A stretch of DNA of 64,000 bases. Origin: Nostoc sp. UCD121. GTDB lineage: Bacteria; Cyanobacteriota; Cyanobacteriia; Cyanobacteriales; Nostocaceae. The notes below the pieces were generated by a model. It saw only the letters and a program-made list of their open reading frames with translations. It had not been told where the DNA came from and searched no databases. Made by a program: the position numbers and the translations under genes. Positions within the stretch are counted from its first letter, which is position 1. Each line of letters begins with the position of its first letter. This document shows, one piece after another, positions 54,826-63,700 of the stretch. Location of the stretch: positions 1 to 64,000 of the forward strand of contig NZ_JACKZS010000016.1 in the NCBI RefSeq assembly GCF_014222285.1, read 5' to 3'.

Positions 54826-54844
54826 ACTTGTGTGTACACCGTAG
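54826..54844 (-). repeat. GTGTACAC-core dispersed repeat, inverted
   Basis: ACTTGTGTGTACACCGTAG, exact reverse complement of the 19-bp word. It is again followed by TTATAAAGGGGAGGGAA. Confidence 0.65.
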
Positions 54845-54899
54845 CTTATAAAGGGGAGGGAATTAGATGTTCTAGTTTCCTCTTTATAATGTTATTTTG

Positions 54900-55130
54900 G
54901 CGATCGCATTTGCTGATATAGCGTTCGCATTTGTTGATATAGCGTTCGCATTTGTTGATATAGCGTTCGCATTTGTTGATATAGCGTTCGCATTTGTTGA
55001 TATAGCGTTCGCATTTGTTGATATAGCGTTCGCATTTGCTGATATAGCGTTCGCATTTGTTGATATAGCGTTCGCATTTGTTGATATAGCGTTCGCATTT
55101 GTTGATATAGCGTTCGCATTTGCTGATTGC
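54900..55130 (+). repeat. Minisatellite, 11 x 21 bp
   Basis: Eleven contiguous copies of GCGTTCGCATTTGTTGATAT(A). Copies 1, 7 and 11 have GCTGAT instead of GTTGAT. The first copy has an intact HIP1 octamer GCGATCGC where the others have GCGTTCGC. Because 21 is a multiple of three, several frames on both strands stay open; these are not counted as genes. Confidence 0.95.
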
Positions 55131-55295
55131 ACTTATTCTCAAACAACAAATCGATATGAAAATGGGTAAAAATACAGAGAAACTCGTAATTATTTCGTTA
55201 AAAGTTTAACAAAATAAATCCACAAAACTACCCATCTCAGGCAAAAGGATACTCCACTATGTTGAAAAAGGAATTCTTAAAAAAAAGGATATCTC

Positions 55296-55733
55296 ATGTC
55301 TTTAAGAACTCGTGGTTCTGCTGCTGTTGACAAAGCCCAACTTCGTCTTGCCTTGCTTAAATCCATTGATGAAAATCTGGATTTAGGACATGGATTAACC
55401 ATTGAAGCCTACAACCACCTCGTTAATATTACCCGTGCGACATTAGAAGCTCATAACACGCTTGTGTCCAATCTTGAAGAATCGCGTAAGACAGTAACCC
55501 AGATGGATAAAACCCTCTCCGAAATGTCTGAACGAATGCTAAGTGGAGTTGCAACTATCTATGGCAGAAATAGTATAGAGTATTCCAAAGCTGGCGGCTC
55601 TAATGGAAAAAGAAATAAAAAATATAGTTCAAAAGTTGCTCCAGTTGTAGCGGTTCTTCCCACTCAATCGGCTCAAGCTACAATTGCGAATGCGTCAACT
55701 AACGGTAAAAGCACAACTCCTTTGCTGCAATAA
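55296..55733 (+). CDS. Hypothetical cyanobacterial protein, 145 residues
   Basis: Starts MSLRTRGSAAVDKAQLRLAL; residues about 10-85 are helical (LKSIDENLDLGHGLTIEAYN, THNTL-like and TVTQMDKTLSEMSERM), then a basic stretch (GKRNKKYSSK) and a Ser/Thr/Ala-rich tail. AAAAAAAAGGATATCTC lies just upstream with AAGG as ribosome-binding site. No domain recognised; the composition suggests a soluble helical protein with a disordered C-terminus. Single gene. Confidence 0.65.
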   Translation: MSLRTRGSAAVDKAQLRLALLKSIDENLDLGHGLTIEAYNHLVNITRATLEAHNTLVSNLEESRKTVTQMDKTLSEMSERMLSGVATIYGRNSIEYSKAGGSNGKRNKKYSSKVAPVVAVLPTQSAQATIANASTNGKSTTPLLQ

Positions 55734-56055
55734 TCCGCTTGACATCATAAATTTAGTGCCGTGTCAAGCTTAAATTTGTGCATTAAATGTAAGTTGGGTC
55801 GATGTAACGAAACCCAACCAGACGGGTTTCGACTACTTCGACTTCGCTCAGTACAAGTGCGCTCAACCCTCAGCGCTCGAGAGTTGAGCGCAGTCGAAAC
55901 TCGGTTTACTAGTACTTTATTTTCACCCAAGTCTCTTAACGAAAATTCAAGGTAGGGAGAGGTCTATTAAACTCGCTCTCAAAAAGCGAATTTTGGTTTT
56001 CCTGGCATCTCCTATAATTAATAAAACCTGCACACCTAATTCTAGGCATGAGACT

Positions 56056-58932
56056 GTGACCGAATCAGGAAGTTACAAAGATACTGTCAACCTACCCAAG
56101 ACTAACTTTGATATGCGGGCAAACGCAATCAAGCGTGAGCCTGAAATCCAAAAATTTTGGGAAGAAAATAAAATTTACGATCGCCTCTCCAAAAATAACC
56201 CCGGCGAATTATTTATACTACACGATGGGCCTCCCTACGCTAACGGCTCTTTCCATAGTGGTCATGCCTTAGGTAAAATTCTTAAAGATATTATTAATCG
56301 CTATCAACTGCTACGAGGGCGTAAGATTCGCTACGTACCTGGTTGGGACTGTCACGGTTTGCCAATTGAGTTGAAAGTTTTGCAGAATATGAAGCCAGCA
56401 GAACGGCAAACCTTAACGCCTTTACAACTGCGGCAAAAAGCTAAACAATTTGCACTAGAAGCGGTGGCTGACCAAAGCAAAAGCTGTAAGCGCTTCGGGA
56501 TGTGGGGTGATTTTGAACACTCTTATCTAACTTTGCAGCCGGAATATGAAGCAGCGCAAATTGGCGTATTTGGTCAGATGTTCTTAAAGGGATACATCTA
56601 TCGCGGTTTAAAGCCGGTTCACTGGAGTCCGAGTTCTAAAACTGCTTTGGCTGAAGCTGAGTTGGAATATCCTGAAGGTCACGTTTCGCGCAGTATCTAT
56701 GCAGCTTTTGCAATCACAAGTTTGGCAGAAGCTGTAAAACCACTATTGGCGGAATATCAGTCAGATTTGGGTGTGGCTATTTGGACAACTACACCTTGGA
56801 CACTTCCGGGGAATTTGGCGGTGGCGGTGAATGCAGATTTGAATTATGCAGTGGTGGAAGTTTCACCTTCAGAGGCGCAGAGTAATTTTAAATATCTCAT
56901 CGTTGCAGCTGATTTAGTCGAACGTTTATCTTCAACGTTGGGAGTTGAGTTAACTGTAAAAGCCACCTTCAAGGGGAATGACTTAGAACATACTACTTAC
57001 CGTCATCCTCTATATGACCGTGAAAGTCCGATTGTTGTCGGCGGTGATTACATTACTACTGAATCGGGTACTGGATTAGTACATACTGCACCCGGTCATG
57101 GTCAAGAAGATTATATTGTTGGTCAGCGCTACGGTTTACCCATCCTTGCACCAGTAGATGACAATGGCAATTTTACCGAAGAAGCGGGACAATTTGCTGG
57201 ATTAAATGTGCTGGGTGATGGGAATCAAGCGGTGATTGATGCACTGGCTGCGGCTGGTTCTTTGTTGAAAGAAGAAGCATATCCCCACAAGTATCCTTAT
57301 GATTGGCGGACGAAGAAACCAACGATTTTCCGCGCCACTGAACAATGGTTTGCTTCCGTAGAAGGATTTAGAGAAGAAGCATTAAAGGCGATCGCCACGG
57401 TAAAATGGATTCCAGCCCAAGGTGAAAATCGCATCACGCCAATGGTAGCGGAACGTTCCGATTGGTGTATCTCTCGTCAGCGTGTTTGGGGTGTACCCAT
57501 TCCCGTTTTCTACGATGAAGAAACAGGAGAAGTACTGCTGAATGAGGAAACTATCAACCATGTTCAAGGAATTATCAAAACAAAGGGTTCTGATGCTTGG
57601 TGGGAATTATCAGTTGAGGAATTATTACCAGAATCTTATCGCCAAAATGGTAAGTCTTACCGCAGAGGTACAGACACGATGGATGTGTGGTTTGATTCTG
57701 GCTCATCTTGGGCAGCTGTAATCAAGCAGCGTCCAGAGTTGCACTACCCGGCTGATTTGTACTTGGAAGGTTCAGACCAACATCGCGGTTGGTTTCAGTC
57801 AAGCTTGCTCACTAGTGTAGCAGTGAATGACATTGCACCTTACAAAACTGTCTTAACTCACGGCTTTGTTTTAGATGAACAAGGGCGTAAAATGAGTAAG
57901 TCAGAAGGAAATGTGGTTGACCCAAATATATTTATTGAAGGCGGGAAAAATCAAAAAGCAGAACCGGCTTACGGTGCAGATGTCTTAAGGTTGTGGGTAT
58001 CATCGGTAGATTACTCCAGCGATGTCCGCATTGGCAAAAACATCATCAAGCAGTTGAACGATGTCAGAGGCAAAATTCGCAATACAGCGCGGTTTTTGTT
58101 GGGTAGCTTGGATGATTTTGACCCGGAAAAAGATACAGTTCCCTTCGAGGAATTGCCAGAACTTGACCGTTATATGCTACACCGCATCGGCGAGGTATTT
58201 GAGGAAGTAACCGAAGCCTTTGAGAGTTTCCAATTCTTCCGTTTTTTCCAAACTGTGCAGAATTTCTGCGTGGTGGATTTATCCAACTTTTATTTAGATG
58301 TTGCCAAAGATAGGCTGTACATCAGTGCAAAAGATTCTTTCCGCCGTCGCAGTTGTCAAACGGTGCTGAAAATAGCTTTAGATAATTTAGCACGAGCGAT
58401 CGCACCAGTGTTATCTCACACTGCCGAAGATATCTGGCAATATCTCCCCTACAAAACACCTTATAAATCAGTGTTTGAAGCTGGTTGGGTAAAGATTGAG
58501 GAAAAATGGCGTAATCCAGAGTTAGCGGAATTTTGGTCAGCGCTGCGACAACTCCGCACCGATGTTAATAAGGTTTTAGAACAAGCCAGAATCGAAAAAC
58601 TCATTGGTTCTTCCCTAGAAGCAAAAGCTTTGATTTATATACCTCACAAACAGTTAGGTGATGCTATCAAAGCCTTTAACCCGGTGAAGGGTAACGGGAT
58701 TGACGAACTGCGCTATTTATTGCTGACTTCCCAAGTGGAATTATTAGATTCTGCTCAAGGGTTGCAAGGATTGGAATATACAGCGCAGACGGAAGACTGG
58801 GGAATTGGTGTAGTGAAAGCAGAGGGGCAAAAGTGCGATCGCTGTTGGAACTACTCTACTCATGTGGGAGAATCAGCAGAACACCCCTTAATTTGTGAAC
58901 GGTGTGTTGCAGCCTTAGCCGGAGAGTTCTAG
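56056..58932 (+). CDS. ileS: Isoleucyl-tRNA synthetase
   Basis: About 958 residues from the GTG at 56056 (product begins TESGSYKDTVNLPKTNFDMR after the initiator), preferred over an in-frame TTG 63 bp upstream because family similarity begins here. HIGH-type motif FHSGHALGK (about 66-74), editing (CP1) domain, WDCHGLPIE, KMSKS near residue 612 (GRKMSKSEGN), anticodon-binding domain, and a C-terminal zinc site CDRCWNY...CERC. Charges tRNA-Ile. An essential housekeeping gene of full length, here in single copy. Confidence 0.95.
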   Translation: MTESGSYKDTVNLPKTNFDMRANAIKREPEIQKFWEENKIYDRLSKNNPGELFILHDGPPYANGSFHSGHALGKILKDIINRYQLLRGRKIRYVPGWDCHGLPIELKVLQNMKPAERQTLTPLQLRQKAKQFALEAVADQSKSCKRFGMWGDFEHSYLTLQPEYEAAQIGVFGQMFLKGYIYRGLKPVHWSPSSKTALAEAELEYPEGHVSRSIYAAFAITSLAEAVKPLLAEYQSDLGVAIWTTTPWTLPGNLAVAVNADLNYAVVEVSPSEAQSNFKYLIVAADLVERLSSTLGVELTVKATFKGNDLEHTTYRHPLYDRESPIVVGGDYITTESGTGLVHTAPGHGQEDYIVGQRYGLPILAPVDDNGNFTEEAGQFAGLNVLGDGNQAVIDALAAAGSLLKEEAYPHKYPYDWRTKKPTIFRATEQWFASVEGFREEALKAIATVKWIPAQGENRITPMVAERSDWCISRQRVWGVPIPVFYDEETGEVLLNEETINHVQGIIKTKGSDAWWELSVEELLPESYRQNGKSYRRGTDTMDVWFDSGSSWAAVIKQRPELHYPADLYLEGSDQHRGWFQSSLLTSVAVNDIAPYKTVLTHGFVLDEQGRKMSKSEGNVVDPNIFIEGGKNQKAEPAYGADVLRLWVSSVDYSSDVRIGKNIIKQLNDVRGKIRNTARFLLGSLDDFDPEKDTVPFEELPELDRYMLHRIGEVFEEVTEAFESFQFFRFFQTVQNFCVVDLSNFYLDVAKDRLYISAKDSFRRRSCQTVLKIALDNLARAIAPVLSHTAEDIWQYLPYKTPYKSVFEAGWVKIEEKWRNPELAEFWSALRQLRTDVNKVLEQARIEKLIGSSLEAKALIYIPHKQLGDAIKAFNPVKGNGIDELRYLLLTSQVELLDSAQGLQGLEYTAQTEDWGIGVVKAEGQKCDRCWNYSTHVGESAEHPLICERCVAALAGEF

Positions 58933-59491
58933 TTAAATAGACCTGAGTTCAACGAACCTCCCTCTGCCTTGGAATAAAGTTCAAGCCTTTCCCTCTCCAA
59001 CTCGGAGAGGGAAAATTTTGTCTACTAAGACCAGCGAGAGGTCTTTTCATCCAGGTAATCAGATAGACACGACCTAATCCAATACTTTTCGGATAAGCAG
59101 AATAAACAACTTTCTTTTGGTCTGGGAAAAGGTTGCTGGACAAGGGTTAAACGTGAATTTAAACCCTTTACCTTTCCCCCTTAACCGAAAAGTATTGCTA
59201 ACTAATCCGTATAATTCACGCAAAATCAGGTTGTAGTCACCGCCTGAAAAAGATATTTTACGTAATACATATCATGGTTTTTTTGTAAAGCAAGTAATTT
59301 CTAAGGGTTATATACTTACAAGCAAAAAATCAGGTGTTTTTACTGAAGCCGACTAAGTACTTTCACCGTATCCTTTTCATGTATAGAGCCATATCACAGT
59401 TTTGTGAAGAAAACATAAAGGTATGGATTAATACGTAAATTCCCGATTAAAACATCCATTAACTTAATCAAAATTCAAGAAATACAAAGAT
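58933..59491. other. Intergenic region with inverted-repeat element
   Basis: The element at 59080-59197 occupies part of it; the rest is AT-rich leader of the decarboxylase gene. No gene. Confidence 0.6.
59080..59197. repeat. AATACTTYTCGG-family element, inverted orientation
   Basis: Ends CAATACTTTTCGG and CCGAAAAGTATTG are perfect 13-bp terminal inverted repeats. In reverse complement CGGTTAAGGGGGAAAGG matches the element at 9501-9591, and AAAGGGTTTAAATTCACG / CCCAGACCAAAAGA match 14387-14480. 118 bp, no ORF. Confidence 0.7.
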
Positions 59492-60646
59492 ATGTCAAGT
59501 AAAGTTGCTAAAGAGTTGGCAGATTTTTTGCTGCAAATAGAACAGCGATCGCAATTTCATGCAGGCTATCCGTATAATTTAAGTTGTGATTACAGTGCGA
59601 TCGGCAAATTTTTCAATCATCTGCTAAATAATGCTGGAGACCCATATATTGAGCCAGATTTTGGTCTCCATTCCCGTAAATTTGAGCAAGAAGTATTAGC
59701 TTTTTTTGCTCACCTCTATAAAATTCCAGAAAATCAGTTTTGGGGTTATGTTACAGCTGGTGGAACTGAAGGTAATTTATATGGAATTTTCTTAGCAAGA
59801 GAAATCTATCCTAATGGGATTCTTTACTCATCACAAGACTCTCATTACTCAATTCCCAAAGCTGCGAAATTATTTCGCATTCCACATAATGTTGTGAATT
59901 CGCAAATTAATGGAGAAATGAATTATGACCATTTTGAACAACTACTTAGCGAAAATCGTCGTTATCCAGCCATCATAAATTTAAATATTGGGACTACTGT
60001 CAAAGGTGCAATTGATAACTTAGACAAAGTTCTAGAAATTTTAGAGCGCAATCAGATTAAAGATTACTACATTCATTGTGATGCTGCACTTTCAGGATTA
60101 ATATTACCGTTTCTAGATGGCGCTCCGCAAGTGAATTTTCAAAAACCCATAGATAGTGTAGCTATTTCTGCTAAATTCATTGGTTCTCCCTTACCTTGTG
60201 GTGTAGTTTTAACTAAGAAAAAATGGGTAGAAAAAGTTGAAACAGAAATTGAATATATTGGTTCAAAAGATACAACTATCCTGGGATCTAGAAATGGTCA
60301 CACCCCCCTAATTCTCTGGTATGCAGTACAAACAAGAGGTTATGATGGATTAGCTAAAGAGGCTAAGACCTGTATTCATAATGCTCAATATCTTTTCCAA
60401 CAACTTCAAATCAGAGAATATCCATGTATGTTAAACAGATTTTCAAACACAGTAGTTTTTCAAAAACCTTCTCAAAGGTTAATTAAAAAGTGGCAATTAG
60501 CAGTTTTTGAAAATTTGGCACACATGATAGTCATGCAAAATATTGGTCGGGAGAAAATCGATGTTTTTATTAATGAACTATTGTTAGAAGAAGGGTTAGT
60601 TAATAATGCAGAAAATTTCCAGCTACAGCCAGTACTACAACACTAA
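59492..60646 (+). CDS. hdc: Histidine-decarboxylase-like PLP enzyme with altered active site
   Basis: 384 residues of the Gram-negative PLP histidine decarboxylase family: FHAGYPYNLSCDYS at the N-terminus, GYVTAGGTEGNLYG, SSQDSHYSIPKAAK (H119, stacks on PLP), HCDAALSGLILPF (D197) and AISAKFIGSPLPCGVVL. In relatives the last motif reads S-G-H-K-x-IGSP. Here one residue is missing and the histidine before the Schiff-base lysine (K228) is gone, while the frame stays open. The enzyme may be impaired or changed in specificity. Single gene. Confidence 0.82.
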   Translation: MSSKVAKELADFLLQIEQRSQFHAGYPYNLSCDYSAIGKFFNHLLNNAGDPYIEPDFGLHSRKFEQEVLAFFAHLYKIPENQFWGYVTAGGTEGNLYGIFLAREIYPNGILYSSQDSHYSIPKAAKLFRIPHNVVNSQINGEMNYDHFEQLLSENRRYPAIINLNIGTTVKGAIDNLDKVLEILERNQIKDYYIHCDAALSGLILPFLDGAPQVNFQKPIDSVAISAKFIGSPLPCGVVLTKKKWVEKVETEIEYIGSKDTTILGSRNGHTPLILWYAVQTRGYDGLAKEAKTCIHNAQYLFQQLQIREYPCMLNRFSNTVVFQKPSQRLIKKWQLAVFENLAHMIVMQNIGREKIDVFINELLLEEGLVNNAENFQLQPVLQH

Positions 60647-60719
60647 TGTAGATCCTCAAGTATAATTGTTTTTTCAATTTTACAAGGTGTTCTCCAAACA
60701 GCATTAGATACCAAACAAC

Positions 60720-63700
60720 TTATCTCTTTAAAAAGTTTTTGTAACACAAGTTAGCAGCAAGTAGCATTTCTACTTCTGCGCTTTCCATCGGTGGTAAGAA
60801 AAAATAACCTTGTCCATAATCACATTGTAACGCCTTCAATTGTGCTAATTGTTCTACAGTTTCTATGCCTTCTGCTGTAACAGACATATTGAGATTGTGG
60901 GCTAATGTCACAATCGCTCTGACAATTTCTAAATTTTCTCCTCGACTACCTATATTAGTGACGAAAGAGCGGTCAATTTTCAGAGTTTTGATAGGTAGGC
61001 GATGTAGATAACTCAATGATGAATAACCAGTTCCAAAATCATCCATGTGCATCTCGACATTTAGCTCTGTTAACTGAGAAAGCACGGTGGTAGCTAATTC
61101 AAAATTATCCATCAACAGGGTTTCAGTAATCTCCAACTTCAAACTGCATGGCTCTAGTCCAGTTTCTTGCAAAATGTGTTTAACTTGTTTAAACACATCG
61201 GGTTGCGTTATTTGTTTCCCAGAAAAATTTACGCTAATTGTCAGAGGTTGTGAAGTAGGAAATTTTTGATGCCATCTGTGCATTTGCTGACAGGCTTCAG
61301 AAAGCACCCATTGTCCAATACCAACAATCATTCCAGTTTCCTCAGCCAGAGGAATAAAATCTTGAGGTGAAATAAGACCTCGTTCTGGATGATACCAACG
61401 TATCAGGGCCTCAAATCCAATAATTTTGCCAGTTATGAGTGAAATAATTGGCTGGTAATCAAGGCGAAATTCTTCTTGTTTGAGCAGTGCATTTCGCAGA
61501 GCAGTTTCTAACTCTAATAGCAAAGATGCACCCTCGTACATCTTTTGGTCAAAAACCTCATAGCGTGCTTTACCAAGTGATTTGGCGCGGTACATTGCAA
61601 CATCGGCATCGCGGAGAATATGCGCTGATTGTTCATAATCTGGTTTACTTAAAGCGATGCCAATACTAGCATTAGTAAATACCAGATGCTCATTTAATTG
61701 AAATGGCAAAGCTAGCACCTTTTTAATTCGCTCGGCTACCTGTATGGCGATGTTAATATCCTCAATTTCCTCAATTAAGATGGTGAACTCGTCTCCACCA
61801 AAACGAGCAACTATGTCTCCAGTTCGCAAAACTGACTTTAGCCGATGGGAAATTGCAATCAAAAGTTGATTTCCTAATAGATGTCCCAGGCTGTCATTAA
61901 CAACTTTGAAGCGGTCTAGGTCTAAGAAAAGTACGGCAAATAAATAATTATTTTGCTGTTTGGTACGTTCTATTGCTTGCTGGACTCGCTCCATAAATAA
62001 TCGTTGATTAGGTAAGCCGGTTAGCCCGTCATGAAGACTATTGTGAAGTAATTGCTCTTGTGCTTGTTGACGCTTGATAATGTCTTGTTCTAGTTGTTGA
62101 TTTACTCTAATAAGTTCAACAGTACGTTCTAGAACTAGTTGCTCAAGTTGATAACGATATTGGATTAATTCTTCCTCTACTAACTTCCGCTTAGTGATGT
62201 CACGGATAATAACAACATACTCCCGTAGCTGAGAGTTAAATGGCTGAGAAATAGTCGATTCAACAATTCTTAGGCCTTGATTTATTTTTAAAGTTTGCTC
62301 AGTCCTGATAGACCATTGCTTTGGTTTGCCGTGATAGCATACTAAGATTTGATTCAAGTTTTGCCCAAGCAACTCCTGAACATTGGTTTGAAATAATTCT
62401 TCAGCCGCAGCATTGGTCTGACAAATTTTACCGTTTTCATCTAAGACTAAAACAGTATCTGGAACGGTATCGAGAGTAGTGATAAATAGGCTTTTTGCTT
62501 GTTTGCGTGCTTCATCAATAGCAACTATTTGTGGTAGAGTTGTCCAGCAAGCGATCGCTACTCCAATCAAAGAAAGCGTTACTAACAGAATAGCTAGTAA
62601 AGAATTTTGAGGATTATCAGAAACTTTACCTAATAAATCGCGGATAACCCAACTGCTTGTAGCAGTAATACAAATTAATGATACTAGGACAATCACCTGT
62701 AGTATCAGAAAGTCTGAATTGTTTGTACTAGACCGAGTGTAGTGACGCTGTGTCCACCATTCCAACTGTAGTGGTGCAAATCTTAAACGACGTAGCCCAA
62801 CATCTCCAATCATCAAAACAATGGGTAATAATAATCCCACTGAAAAATCTCTCCAATTCCAAGCTAAACCTCCTACTATTAGAACTACCGCTTCTAGAAA
62901 GAAAAAACCAAGTGACCACCAAGGCCATAACACCTGGGGTTTTCCTCGACACAGCCATAATCCCAGATGTAATCCCATAATGGACATTAGATAACACGTG
63001 CCTGCCACTGTGACAAGTTGAGATACATTTCCCAAATTTAGACACAGCAAACTGATTAGAAAGGTCAGGAAGATAGCAGGCCCAAGGACACCTTGACGGG
63101 AAACTAATGCAAATATGGGAGAAATCTGTCTGTCCAAGGCAAGTTGATATAATATCCGAGGAGAATTGGAAACTGCCGTAGCAGAACTTAGAAGGCAAGA
63201 TACAGTAATCAAAAGTGTTGCTAGAAAAGAGGCAGATTCACCCCAAAAAGGCTTAGACGCTGCTACCAAATTTAAGAACGCATCGTCACCTATTGTAGGA
63301 TTTTGACCCGAACACATTAATACCCAAGAACCACCTAAAAAGACTGGAGTAATTAGCCAAGCAGCTACGGTTAAGAAGCTTAAAGTTTTATATGGATGAT
63401 GGCTATCAGCTACAAAAGAAGAACTGGTTTCACAAGCATAAATTGAATAGCTAGCCAGAAAAAACCATTTAGCCCATTCTTCAAAACTCAGACTATGTGT
63501 GCTAGTTGGGATAAATTTAAAACTAGCATTTGAGAAGATTAACCATAAAACGCCTTCAATAGAAAACAAAAGCAGTAATAAAATTGCTGGGAATACAAAA
63601 AATAAATGCAAGAGCGCTAAAGCACGAGTGCCACTGAACGCTAAAATAAAAGGAATCGCTGTAAATAAAACTTTTAATAAAGTTTCTGGACAAGAAATAC

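Larger units (their letters stand above)
54377..54899. other. Repeat cluster with nested inverted repeats
   Basis: Four GTGTACAC words, a long CCCCC/GGGGG hairpin and duplicated CTTATAAAGGGGAGGGAA words (54753 and 54844). No gene. Confidence 0.65.

Noticed and set aside
54897..55169. Open frames on both strands across the 21-bp repeat
   Set aside because: All arise from the repeat length being a multiple of three; no ribosome-binding sites and no sequence complexity.
55993..56055. Upstream TTG start for isoleucyl-tRNA synthetase
   Set aside because: Family similarity begins at the GTG at 56056 and the extension is repeat-adjacent low-quality sequence.
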